This document shows positions 54,524-62,109 of a stretch of DNA of 64,000 nucleotides, in pieces. Made by a program: the position numbers and the translations under genes. Origin of the DNA: Pseudolabrys sp. Lineage in GTDB: Bacteria; Pseudomonadota; Alphaproteobacteria; Rhizobiales; Xanthobacteraceae. The stretch spans positions 53,908-117,907 of the forward strand of contig JAFIGS010000028.1 of assembly GCA_017849615.1 (NCBI GenBank). The letters are read 5' to 3'. The notes below the pieces were generated by a model. The model was given only the letters and a program-made list of their open reading frames with translations, did not search any database and was not told the origin of the DNA. The first letter of the stretch is position 1. The number at the start of each line of letters is the position of its first letter.

Positions 54524-55660
54524 ATGGAGGTCTACTGGTATCTCATTCCCCACGACGGCTATTACCCGTGGAAGCGCCAGGGCACGCGGGCGGTCGATTT
54601 CGCCTACGTTTCGCAGGTCGCCCGGGCGGTCGATCATCTCGGCTACACCGGCGCCCTGCTGGCAACAGGCGGCGGCGCGCACGATGCCTGGGTAATGGGC
54701 GCGTCGCTCATTCCGCAAACGACACGGATGAAGTTCATCATCGCCGTTCACCCCGGCATCGTCGCGCCTTTGATGCTGGCGCAGAAGGCCGCAACCTTCG
54801 ACCAGTTCTCGAATGGCCGACTGATCATCAACATCGTCACCGGCGAGGGAAAGCAGATGCCGCCATACGGCATCGAGCTCGACCACGACGAACGCTACGC
54901 ACTGACGGACGAGTACTGGGGCGTTTATCGGCGGCTGATGGCCGGCGAGACGGTCGACTTCGAGGGCCGCTATCTCAAGCTTCGCGACGCCAAGCTGTCG
55001 CTGCCGCCCATTCAGAAGCCCTATCCGCCGCTGTTCTTCGGCGGCTCGTCCGACCCCGCCCTCACGGTCGCGGCCCGCCACACCGACACTTATCTCACCT
55101 GGGGCGAGCCGCCGCCGCTGGCGGGCGAGAAGATCGCCGAGGTTCGCCGCCGTGCGGAAGCGTTCGGCCGCAAGGTTCGGTTCGGTCTGCGCATCAACCT
55201 GATCGTGCGCGAAACCAAAGAAGAGGCATGGGCGGCGGCGCAGTGGCTGTTCGATCGCATCGATCGCGATGTGATCGAGACCACATCCACGCGGCGCACC
55301 CAGACCGATTCGATCGGTCAGCAGCGCATGAACCAGGTGATCGGCGACCGGCTCGGCAACAAGGCGCCGCGCCACGCGCGCGACCTGGAGATCTATCCGG
55401 ATATCTGGGCGGGTTTCGGCCTCATTCGTAACGGCCCTGGCACCGCCATCGTCGGCGATCCAGAGACAGTGGCGGCACGTCTCAAAGAATACGCGGACGT
55501 CGGCTTCGACACCTTCATCGTGTCCGGCCAGCCGCTGCTCGAGGAGGCGTATCGGGTCGCCGACCTGCTTCTGCCGCTTCTTCCTATCGAACGTACGACC
55601 GCCACCGAGAAATTCGTCCGGGGCGGCCCCTTTCTTGCAGCCGTTGGAGCCCGTCCATGA
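54524..55660 (+). CDS. SsuD-like FMNH2-dependent alkanesulfonate monooxygenase family
   Basis: A 378-residue luciferase-like monooxygenase, close to the 381 of SsuD. AVHPGIVAPLMLAQKAATFD, SNGRLIINIVTGEGKQMPPY and FGGSSDPALTVAARHTDTYL followed by TWGEPPPL are SsuD-type stretches, and QQRMNQVIGDRLG keeps the lid arginine region. SsuD splits sulfonates to aldehyde and sulfite. The SsuD active-site cysteine Cys54 (TGRSCEDSW) is not kept: here TGGGAHDAW. The substrate may differ. No flavin reductase (SsuE) is adjacent. Its stop overlaps the next start by ATGA. Confidence 0.9.
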   Translation: MEVYWYLIPHDGYYPWKRQGTRAVDFAYVSQVARAVDHLGYTGALLATGGGAHDAWVMGASLIPQTTRMKFIIAVHPGIVAPLMLAQKAATFDQFSNGRLIINIVTGEGKQMPPYGIELDHDERYALTDEYWGVYRRLMAGETVDFEGRYLKLRDAKLSLPPIQKPYPPLFFGGSSDPALTVAARHTDTYLTWGEPPPLAGEKIAEVRRRAEAFGRKVRFGLRINLIVRETKEEAWAAAQWLFDRIDRDVIETTSTRRTQTDSIGQQRMNQVIGDRLGNKAPRHARDLEIYPDIWAGFGLIRNGPGTAIVGDPETVAARLKEYADVGFDTFIVSGQPLLEEAYRVADLLLPLLPIERTTATEKFVRGGPFLAAVGARP

Positions 55661-56628
55661 AGTCCCTCACATCCCGAGCCATGATCGCCGCCATCGCACT
55701 GACGGCCTCCATCCTCTCAAGCGCGGCGATGGCGCAAACCAAGACGATCCGCATCGGTTACCTGAAAGGCTATGAAGCGCTGAACCTGTCCCGCATCCAG
55801 GGGACCTTGGAGAAAGCGATTGCACCGCTCGGCTATACGGTAGAGTGGAAAGGCCCCTTCGGCGCCTACGCGCCGGCGGCCGAAGCCCTCAACGCCAACG
55901 CGATCGATCTCACGGTCGGCTCCTCGTCGGCCGCGCTGACCTCTGTCGCCGGCGACGCGCCGCTATCGCTGTTCGCCTATCAATGGGAATCGGGCGACAC
56001 CTCGGGAATCATCGTCAAGAAGAACTCCCCGATCAAGTCTCTCGCCGATCTGAAGGGCAAGACCGTTGCCGTCAATCGCGGCGGCACCGGCGAGTATCTG
56101 CTGGCGCTGGCGCTGCAAAAGGCCGGCATCTCCGCCGCCGACGTCAAAAAAGCCTATCTGACGCCGCCGGATTCGGCGGCGGCGCTCACGCAGGAAAAAG
56201 TCGACGCCTGGGCCGCCTGGAGCGTGTTGTACACGGTGGCGCTTGTCGAGTTTGACGCGCGCGTCATTGCCGAAGCCGGCAGCTTCGGCTCCAAGAACGC
56301 GGTCGTGTACGTCGTGCGGACCGATTTCGCGAAGGCGAATGCCGCCCTGCTCAACACCGTCCTCGCGACGCTGCGCGCGGCCAACGAATGGGCGCAGCAG
56401 AACCGCGACGCAGCGGCGCTCATCTGGGAACAGGAACTCAAGGTGAGTCCCACCGTCGCCAGGATCGTGGCCAACTACAAGACGCCGAACCCGAAGGCGA
56501 TCGGCGACCGCGAAATTGACGCGCTAGACCTTCAGAGTGACTGGCTCGTCGGCCAGGGCATCCTCAAGGCGAAGCCCGATCTGAAGGCTCACGTCGTTTC
56601 TGGCTTCGATCCCGCTCTGTCCAACTGA
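55657..56628 (+). CDS. Exported SsuA-like sulfonate/nitrate-type ABC substrate-binding protein
   Basis: A 323-residue periplasmic protein with a signal peptide ending SAAMA. TIRIGYLKGYEALNLSRIQG, GPFGAYAPAAEALNANAIDL, SLADLKGKTVAVNRGGTGEY and KVDAWAAWSVLYTVAL match the SsuA/TauA family. It would bind an organosulfonate and give it to a SsuBC-type transporter, but no permease or ATPase gene is present here. It starts with a 4-nt overlap on the SsuD-like gene and ends 34 nt before the tRNA, at the right end of the putative island. Confidence 0.9.
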   Translation: MKSLTSRAMIAAIALTASILSSAAMAQTKTIRIGYLKGYEALNLSRIQGTLEKAIAPLGYTVEWKGPFGAYAPAAEALNANAIDLTVGSSSAALTSVAGDAPLSLFAYQWESGDTSGIIVKKNSPIKSLADLKGKTVAVNRGGTGEYLLALALQKAGISAADVKKAYLTPPDSAAALTQEKVDAWAAWSVLYTVALVEFDARVIAEAGSFGSKNAVVYVVRTDFAKANAALLNTVLATLRAANEWAQQNRDAAALIWEQELKVSPTVARIVANYKTPNPKAIGDREIDALDLQSDWLVGQGILKAKPDLKAHVVSGFDPALSN

Positions 56629-56661
56629 GCGGGATTCCTCGTTCCTTGTGGAAGCTCCGAC

Positions 56662-56737
56662 TGGTGGGCCCGGCAGGACTCGAACCTGCAACCAGACCGT
56701 TATGAGCGGTCGGCTCTAACCATTGAGCTACGGGCCC
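56662..56737 (-). tRNA. tRNA with anticodon CAU (Ile2 or elongator Met), CCA encoded
   Basis: On the reverse strand the acceptor stem GGGCCCG (from 56737) pairs with CGGGCCC, followed by A73 and CCA (56664-56662). The D-arm is TAGCTCAATGGTTAGAGC, the anticodon stem GACCG/CGGTC encloses CTCATAA (CAU), and GGTTCGAGTCC is the T-loop region. The short D-loop (AATGGTTAGAGC) resembles tRNA-Ile2, whose C34 becomes lysidine, more than elongator Met; the sequence alone is not decisive. Confidence 0.95.
56663..56679 (+). repeat. att-like direct repeat (right copy, tRNA 3' end)
   Basis: GGTGGGCCCGGCAGGAC is the reverse complement of the tRNA 3' end (part of CCA, acceptor strand and start of the T-arm). 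It pairs with 51979-51995 as the probable second att site. Confidence 0.55.
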
Positions 56738-56946
56738 GATGCCGCCTGGGAGACGCGTTGGCGGGCGGCGGCCTCATCTAACAAAGCCCGGGCCGGTCGC
56801 GCAATTGGCGTGTGACCGGCTTCGTATCGAGCCGGAGGCGGCAAGTCCGCCCGACTCGCATTGCGTGCAATTTACAGTTTCACGCATGACAAAGATGAGC
56901 CGCGGCAAGCCTTTGGCGTTTGCCGCGACTCAGTTATGCACAAGCC

Positions 56947-57720
56947 ATGCTGCCGATCTTCCGAATTATTTCAGTGGGCGGCGTAACTCTCGCCATAGCG
57001 ATCTTCTTCCTGGCGCTCAATCCGCCGGGCAGCACGCGTTTGCTGGGCCAGCACGACGTCGCGGCGCGCGGGCCGTTGCTGGACGCCGGCCAGCATCCGG
57101 AGTGGCGGCAGTTTCTTCTGCAGGCCGCGCTGCGCCGCGCCAGCGAACTGGAACGTCTGCGCGAGCTGCGCGACACCATCCTTCGCGAGCCGACGGTGGC
57201 CATGCCGGAGATCGTGATCGAAACGCCGGCGGCTCCGGCCGCGCCGCAGATCGCCGTCCTGCCGGCGACAACCGCGGACGATCGCGACACCGAGGATTTC
57301 ACCGGTTCGATCGGCGGCTCGACGAGCGCCACCATCCCGATCGAGATCGGCGCGGCCTCCTCCACCGAGTTGCCGGTGACGGCCGTCGAAGAAGTGCCGC
57401 CGGTCATTCGCCTGCCGGCCCTGCAGCTGATGTCGATCGAGCCGGCGCCGTTGCCGCCGGAAAGGCCTCAGGCGACGCCGCGACCGGTCGGCGAGCCGAC
57501 GAAAAAGCCGGACGCCCGCAAGCGGACGGCTCAGCAGCGCGCGAAACGCAAGCCGCAGCCGTCGCCGCAGCCGCAGCAGATACCGCCGCCCTTCAACATC
57601 CTCGCTGCTATATTTGGTGGCCTATCGAACGCCGAAGCCGCCAGACAACCGACGGTGCCCGCAGGCAACAGCGCGGCGCAAAGGGCCGGCAAGCCGCACG
57701 CTCCGGCGACGCCGCGATAG
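56947..57720 (+). CDS. Single-pass membrane protein with long Pro-rich tail, unknown
   Basis: A 257-residue protein. The start is probably ATG 56947 (MLPIFRIISVGGVTLAIAIF); TTG at 56920 would add nine residues. One TM helix at ~4-24 is followed by a helical part (QFLLQAALRRASELERLREL) and then a disordered Pro/Ala-rich region with KKPDARKRTAQQRAKRKPQP. It probably lies in the periplasm, anchored to the inner membrane. I recognise no family. Similar low-complexity proteins occur next to tRNA genes in Rhizobiales, without assigned roles. Confidence 0.7.
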   Translation: MLPIFRIISVGGVTLAIAIFFLALNPPGSTRLLGQHDVAARGPLLDAGQHPEWRQFLLQAALRRASELERLRELRDTILREPTVAMPEIVIETPAAPAAPQIAVLPATTADDRDTEDFTGSIGGSTSATIPIEIGAASSTELPVTAVEEVPPVIRLPALQLMSIEPAPLPPERPQATPRPVGEPTKKPDARKRTAQQRAKRKPQPSPQPQQIPPPFNILAAIFGGLSNAEAARQPTVPAGNSAAQRAGKPHAPATPR

Positions 57721-57766
57721 ACTAACGCGACGTCTAGCGGTTCCGCAGCCGCGCTGGCGTGACGTC

Positions 57767-58342
57767 TCAGCGCATATTGATGAAGGCGGCGTCGCGGTAA
57801 CCGGCGGTTTCCGCGGGCGTCGTGTCGTCAGCCGCCTCATCAGCCGCTTCGACCTTGGCGGCCAATGAAGCGTCCGCCGTTGCGATAGTCTTGTCCGTCG
57901 CCGGCATCGGCACGCCCTTGCGCTTGGCGGCATAATAATAACCGGCCGCATAGTAGCGCACGGCGCGGTCGGCATTGCCGCCGGCCACCTTGTAGGCGCC
58001 GGCGAGATACCTCACGGCATACGTCATGTTGGTGTCGGCATCGAGCAGGCCGGACACGTCGCCGCGATAGCCCATGGCACGCGCGGTGCCGAGACGGATC
58101 TGCATCAAGCCGTAATTGCCCTTGGAGATGGCGCGCGGATTTCCGCCGCTCTCGCGCTTGATGACGCGCCGCACCAGCGTTTCGGGGACATCGTGCGCGG
58201 CGGCGTGTTTCGAGATCAGCGTATCGAGATGGCTGCCATTGCCGTCAATCGCGTTGCTGGATTTCTGCGCCAGGGCTGGCGTGGTCGCAACCACGGCGCC
58301 GAGAACAAGGGCGAACGAAAATCCATGCCAGGCAGCGCGCAT
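57767..58342 (-). CDS. Lytic transglycosylase domain protein (SLT family 1)
   Basis: A 191-residue exported protein. The signal peptide ends TPALA. The goose-lysozyme-like SLT domain spans ~35-145: catalytic Glu in VIKRESGGNPRAISKGNYG, then LMQIRLGTARAMGYRG, LDADTNMTYAVRYLAGAYK and VRYYAAGYYY. An Ala/Glu-rich tail follows. It cleaves peptidoglycan, perhaps for insertion of envelope machines; size and exported state match small housekeeping or secretion-associated SLTs. It is monocistronic. Confidence 0.9.
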   Translation of the reverse strand: MRAAWHGFSFALVLGAVVATTPALAQKSSNAIDGNGSHLDTLISKHAAAHDVPETLVRRVIKRESGGNPRAISKGNYGLMQIRLGTARAMGYRGDVSGLLDADTNMTYAVRYLAGAYKVAGGNADRAVRYYAAGYYYAAKRKGVPMPATDKTIATADASLAAKVEAADEAADDTTPAETAGYRDAAFINMR

Positions 58343-58510
58343 TGATCCAGCTCCGGTGTCGTTGGGGTCGGGCGCTTCTGGAGGCCAAGTCCGGCGACTT
58401 TGTGACGCCGATGCGGCGAGAACCTGACCGGTCCAATTTGACCTAAATCAACGGCGTCGTTTTGGTTCCACGGCCTACTCGGGGCATCGGAACCCTGAGG
58501 GAAATCGTCA

Positions 58511-58612
58511 ATGCCGACCGATACCGTCATCGTAGTCACGTCCGTCGTCGCCGCCTTCACCCTCTTCGCCGTAGTCCTCGCCTGGGCCGAGCGCCGCACC
58601 AGCAGGCGCTGA
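58511..58612 (+). CDS. 33-residue single-TM small protein
   Basis: A short gene starting at ATG 58511 after CCTGAGGGAAATCGTCA. It encodes MPTDTVIVVTSVVAAFTLF, then a hydrophobic run to LAWAER and a basic end RRTSRR. One TM helix with the positive end inside (N-out, C-in expected). I have the impression that very similar small ORFs recur in Bradyrhizobium-like genomes, which supports a real gene, but this was not searched. The function is unknown. Confidence 0.65.
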   Translation: MPTDTVIVVTSVVAAFTLFAVVLAWAERRTSRR

Positions 58613-58723
58613 CGTACTGCCCGCAGTTGGCGAAGCGGCTAAATCCGGCTATTCCGGCACGACGTTTTGCTGCGGATGTAAATTCCGCGCCGCGAACTCA
58701 TTTGCCGGGGGCCATCGCGCCGC

Positions 58724-60007
58724 ATGCGGAACAGTCTCGGTCCGATCGCGTCTTTATTGCTGGGCATCGGCTTTCTGCTGGCGGGGAATGGTCTGCTGTT
58801 CACCCTGCTGCCGCTGCGGGGCGCCGCCGAAAACTTCGGCGCGGTCGGTCTCGGCATTATCGGCTCGTCCTATTATGTCGGCTTCGTCGCCGGCTGTGTG
58901 CTGGCGCCTTACGCGATCCTGAGCGCGGGACATATCCGCGCCTTCGCCGCGCTCGTGGCGCTCGCGGTGACGGTGGCGCTCGCCTATGGCCTCGCACCCA
59001 ATGTCTATGCCTGGGTGGGACTGCGCCTGATCAACGGCTTCTGCCTCGCCGGCATCTATCTGGTCATCGAAAGCTGGCTCAACAGCCGGACCACCAACGA
59101 CACCCGCGGCCTCCTGATGTCGGCCTATGTGATGGTGAACTTCGGTGCCTTCACCGTCGGTCAGGCCCTGGTGACGCTCTATCCGATCGAGCAGGCGAGC
59201 AGCTTCATGATCGCCGCGATCCTCGCCTCGCTGGGCATTATCCCGGTCGCCTTGACGCGCTCGGCGCAGCCGGCGCCGATCACCATCGTGCGCTTCCATC
59301 CGGTCCGGTTGTACCGCGCCGCGCCGGTCGGCCTTGTCGCAGCCTTCATGGTCGGCATGGCCAACGGCGCATTCTGGACTCTGGGTCCGATATCCGCCGC
59401 CGGTAGCGGCGTGGACGTCTCCTATGTGGCGATGTTCATGAGCGCGGCGACGCTGGCCGGCGCGCTATCGCAGTGGCCGATCGGACGGCTGTCGGACCGG
59501 GTTGACCGCCGGCTCGTTCTGTTCGGCATACTGACGGGCGCCTCCGTGGTGGGATTGGCTTTATGGCTGTCGGCCGCGTCGGGCACGACCATGATCGTGT
59601 TCGGTCTCTTTTTCGGCGCGCTGACATTGCCGACCTACTCGCTGGCGGCAGCCCATGCCTACGACAAGACGCCGGCCAGCGAGACGGTGCCGACGGCCGC
59701 GACGGTGTTGCTGGCCAACGCGCTCGGCGCCGTCGTCGGTCCGTTGCTCGCGTCCGCCGTCATGCGCGGGCTTGAGCCGCGCGCGTTGTTTCTGTTTATC
59801 GCCGCGACCCAGGCCCTGCTCGCGGCCTATGTATTCTATCGCACCAAGGTGCAGGCATCGCTGCCTGTGGAAGAGAAGACCGGCTTCGAGATGGCCGCCA
59901 GCGCGCCGGGCGGCACGATGCTGACGCCTGACGTGCCGGACCCCAGCGACCCGTCGGTCGTCGTGCCGGAAGACTATGTTGCCGGGCAGGCGCCGGACGG
60001 CCGCTGA
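58724..60007 (+). CDS. MFS transporter (YcaD-like)
   Basis: A 427-residue protein with 12 membrane segments and the MFS A-motif variant in GRLSDRVDRRLVLFG between the halves. LINGFCLAGIYLVIESWLNS and SRTTNDTRGLLMSAYVMVNF are typical of the YcaD-like group. The last ~50 residues are hydrophilic and acidic. The substrate is unknown. It is monocistronic with a strong terminator. Confidence 0.9.
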   Translation: MRNSLGPIASLLLGIGFLLAGNGLLFTLLPLRGAAENFGAVGLGIIGSSYYVGFVAGCVLAPYAILSAGHIRAFAALVALAVTVALAYGLAPNVYAWVGLRLINGFCLAGIYLVIESWLNSRTTNDTRGLLMSAYVMVNFGAFTVGQALVTLYPIEQASSFMIAAILASLGIIPVALTRSAQPAPITIVRFHPVRLYRAAPVGLVAAFMVGMANGAFWTLGPISAAGSGVDVSYVAMFMSAATLAGALSQWPIGRLSDRVDRRLVLFGILTGASVVGLALWLSAASGTTMIVFGLFFGALTLPTYSLAAAHAYDKTPASETVPTAATVLLANALGAVVGPLLASAVMRGLEPRALFLFIAATQALLAAYVFYRTKVQASLPVEEKTGFEMAASAPGGTMLTPDVPDPSDPSVVVPEDYVAGQAPDGR

Positions 60008-60025
60008 ACGCGCCGCTTAAACGAC

Positions 60026-60058
60026 AAAAGCCGGAAGCGCGAGGCTTCCGGCTTTTCG
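60026..60058. terminator. Bidirectional terminator after the MFS gene
   Basis: Perfect 13-bp stem AAAAGCCGGAAGC / GCTTCCGGCTTTT (60026-60038, 60044-60056). It has U-runs in both directions, serving the forward MFS gene and the reverse small genes. Confidence 0.93.
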
Positions 60059-60080
60059 TCGGGAGTATGCGATGGTCTTA

Positions 60081-60242
60081 TCAGACGTCGGCGAAGGGAT
60101 GCTTGCGCCGGGCTTCGCTGGCCTGCTGCAGGCCTTCGGAGAAGGCTTCGGCCAACATCTTCACGTAGTTCAGGAAGCCGCCGGTGGTCTGCGGCGCCGC
60201 CGGCCAGCGGTCGTGCGCAACATGCGCATTGGCAGTAGTCAT
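60081..60242 (-). CDS. 53-residue small protein, unknown
   Basis: Starts at 60242 after GATCCGGAGTTGAATCA. The protein is MTTANAHVAHDRWPAAPQTT, then GGFLNYVKMLAEAFSEGLQQ and ends KHPFADV: a soluble protein with one amphipathic helix. It is 15 nt downstream of the 77-residue gene, so the two are co-transcribed. Small helical proteins of this type are often stress-induced in Rhizobiales, but I do not know this one. Confidence 0.7.
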   Translation of the reverse strand: MTTANAHVAHDRWPAAPQTTGGFLNYVKMLAEAFSEGLQQASEARRKHPFADV

Positions 60243-60257
60243 TGATTCAACTCCGGA

Positions 60258-60491
60258 TCAGAAACGGTTGTTCGACGACAGAAAGCGGCGCTCGATCTCG
60301 CGCTCGGATTCGTCGGTGAACTTGCCGCCGGTTTCGGTGATGTAGCGGGCAACGTCCCGCTCGGCCTGGCGCATGCGCGCCGACATCAGGCCATCCAGGA
60401 CGCGGGCGACGATGCCGCGCTTCGGCGCAGCCTTGGCCGGAGCATAGGTCGCGGAGAAGGCCGCTTCGATGGTCGACGGGGTATAAGACAT
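60258..60491 (-). CDS. 77-residue conserved-looking small protein
   Basis: Starts at 60491 after ATTGAGGAGCGAATTCC. The sequence contains RGIVARVLDGLMSARMRQAE, then RDVARYITETGGKFTDESER and ends REIERRFLSSNNRF. The basic helical part resembles short DUF1127-like rhizobial regulators in style, but I cannot assign it. It heads a two-gene reverse operon with the 53-residue gene. Confidence 0.75.
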   Translation of the reverse strand: MSYTPSTIEAAFSATYAPAKAAPKRGIVARVLDGLMSARMRQAERDVARYITETGGKFTDESEREIERRFLSSNNRF

Positions 60492-60903
60492 GGAATTCGC
60501 TCCTCAATCGGCCCTGAGTCTCGCGAAGCGCGTGCCTTCAAGGGCCTGTTGCAATGCAATATATCTTGCGCTGCGGAATCGACTAGGTGCACCGCAACAT
60601 AAAAGCCTTGCAGAAACTGCATTCCTTTTATTACTTGCTGACGGCCCGGATTGACTGATTTCTCCCGAAATCGACCCGGCTGGTCTACTGGGCGGACCAG
60701 AAACCCTCAAAATCCATGGATTCTTAACGAATCAGCGCTTTGCCGGCGCTTGGATATCGGCCATAAGTGCATAGCTAATCCCTGGGCAGGGGGCCGGCAG
60801 GCGCCTGCGATACCACCCATTTTTTCCGAACCCGCCCGGCCTGGCGCTTGCGCCGTCCATGGCACTTGGGCACGAGGTTCGACGTCTTACGAGGAGCCGG
60901 ATC
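60492..60903. other. Divergent intergenic region
   Basis: 412 nt with lower GC than its surroundings. It carries the palindrome TTGCA-A-TGCAA near 60550 next to TATAT, close to the reverse small genes, and a stem CTGGTC / GACCAG near 60680. These could be promoter elements. No RNA gene recognised. Confidence 0.4.
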
Positions 60904-61158
60904 ATGGCCAAGAAACCGGGCAGCAACCCCAAGGGCGAGTTCGTGATGTTCGACGTCGTGTATGAGGACGGCTCGCAGCGCTCCAACCGCCGCGTCCCCG
61001 CCGACCTGCTCGGCGGCCTCGAGAAGGACGAGCCGGCGCTCGGCTTCCTCATCGAGCAGGACCGCGAGATCGCCGAGAAATCCGGCCGCGCCCCGCTCGC
61101 CATCAAGTCGGTGGCCCGCACCGGCGCCAAGCCGAAGAAGGCGATGCAGGTCAAGTAG
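60904..61158 (+). CDS. 84-residue conserved-type protein, unknown
   Basis: ATG 60904 follows ACGAGGAGCCGGATC. The protein starts MAKKPGSNPKGEFVMFDVVY and contains DGSQRSNRRVPADLLGGLEK, then QDREIAEKSGRAPLAIKSV and a basic end. It is soluble and likely beta-alpha. I believe it is a conserved hypothetical of alphaproteobacteria, from memory only. It converges on the transglycosylase gene with 5 nt between stops. Confidence 0.75.
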   Translation: MAKKPGSNPKGEFVMFDVVYEDGSQRSNRRVPADLLGGLEKDEPALGFLIEQDREIAEKSGRAPLAIKSVARTGAKPKKAMQVK

Positions 61159-61163
61159 CGCCC

Positions 61164-61979
61164 CTAGTAGTTGTTGCCGCCCAGCTTCTCCGCGAACAGC
61201 ACCATGGTCTTGCGGTAGATCTCCGAGCGGTTCCACTCGCGCATGACCTGGAAATTCTCGGTGCCCTCGCCATAGGGCTGCCCGGCGCGCCAGCCATTGG
61301 TGCGCAGCAGGTTCGCCGTCGAGGCCAGCACGTCCGGCACCGAATGGCGCAGATCGACATGGCCGTTGCCGTCGTAATCGACGCCGTACTTGATGTAGGA
61401 CGACGGCAGGAACTGCGTCTGCCCGATCTCGCCGGCGAAGGCGCCGACCAGATCCTTGAGCGGCAGGTCGCCGCGATTGACGATCATCAGCGCCGCGATC
61501 AGCTCACCCTGAAACAGTTCGGTGCGCCGGCAGTCATGCGCGAGCGTCGCCAAGGTGCGCACCACCGAGCGCTTACCCATGTCGCCGCCGCCATTGTCGG
61601 TCTCCAGGGTCCAGATCGCCATGATCAGTTCCTTGGGCACGCCGAACTGCCGCTCGATGCGCGACAACAGTTGCGCGTGCTTCTGCATCAGCGCGGTGGC
61701 GCGCTTGATGCGGGCGGGGATGACGCGCGTCCTGGCGTAATCCTCGAAACTCCGTTTGAAGGTGTAACGCTGGCGCTTGTCGAAGGCCAAAACCTCCTGA
61801 TCGATGGTGACGCCGGACAAAGCTTCGCGCACGACCGCGGCCGACACGCCTTTAGCCTGCGCCTCGCGGCCCATCTGCGACAGGAAGGTATTGAAGTCGC
61901 CGCCGCATTGCGCGGCGTAAGCGGGCGCTGCGAACAGCGAAGTGGCGATGAGAGCGAATGCGGCGATGTGTTTGTTCAT
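61164..61979 (-). CDS. Lytic murein transglycosylase (MltB family, short form)
   Basis: A 271-residue exported enzyme with signal peptide ending PAYA. The catalytic Glu is in MAIWTLETDNGGGDM; GAFAGEIGQTQFLPSSYIKY and GVDYDGNGHVDLRHSVPDVL are conserved. Unlike the enzyme at 14311 it has no C-terminal peptidoglycan-binding domain. Two cysteines remain in the mature part (QCGGDF and HDCRRT), which could form a disulfide. It is monocistronic. Confidence 0.92.
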   Translation of the reverse strand: MNKHIAAFALIATSLFAAPAYAAQCGGDFNTFLSQMGREAQAKGVSAAVVREALSGVTIDQEVLAFDKRQRYTFKRSFEDYARTRVIPARIKRATALMQKHAQLLSRIERQFGVPKELIMAIWTLETDNGGGDMGKRSVVRTLATLAHDCRRTELFQGELIAALMIVNRGDLPLKDLVGAFAGEIGQTQFLPSSYIKYGVDYDGNGHVDLRHSVPDVLASTANLLRTNGWRAGQPYGEGTENFQVMREWNRSEIYRKTMVLFAEKLGGNNY

Positions 61980-62000
61980 GAGTGGCCTTTTATGAACTCG

Positions 62001-62089
62001 TCATTCCGGGACGCGAGCAAAGCTCGCGGACCCGGAATCCAGCACTGGATTCCGGGCTCGCTGCCTTCGGCAGCGCCCCGGAATAACGG
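62001..62089. repeat. Intergenic palindromic repeat
   Basis: Three nested hairpins. The central one has perfect 11-bp arms CCCGGAATCCA (62031-62041) and TGGATTCCGGG (62046-62056) around GCAC; outer arms are TCATTCCGGG (62001-62010) and CCCGGAATAA (62077-62086). It shares TGGATTCCGGGCTCG with the element at 3791. It lies between the transglycosylase and aminotransferase genes and may also end transcription. Confidence 0.7.
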
Positions 62090-62109
62090 GTGATTTGCAT
62101 CCCTCTTAA

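Larger units (their letters stand above)
51979..56679. mobile_element. Putative degraded tRNA-targeted genomic island carrying organosulfur genes
   Basis: A 4.7-kb segment bounded by the 17-bp direct repeat. Its left end holds a truncated serine recombinase, its right end is the intact CAU tRNA gene with the 3' end pointing into the segment, which is the geometry expected after integration. Cargo: DszB-like desulfinase homologue, leaderless SsuA-like protein, SsuD-like monooxygenase, exported SsuA-like binding protein, all forward. No complete integrase remains, so it is fixed. Confidence 0.5.

Noticed and set aside
52468-55660. Complete dibenzothiophene desulfurisation (4S) pathway
   Set aside because: A DszB-like protein and one flavin monooxygenase are present, but the monooxygenase is SsuD-like and there are no recognisable DszA or DszC genes.
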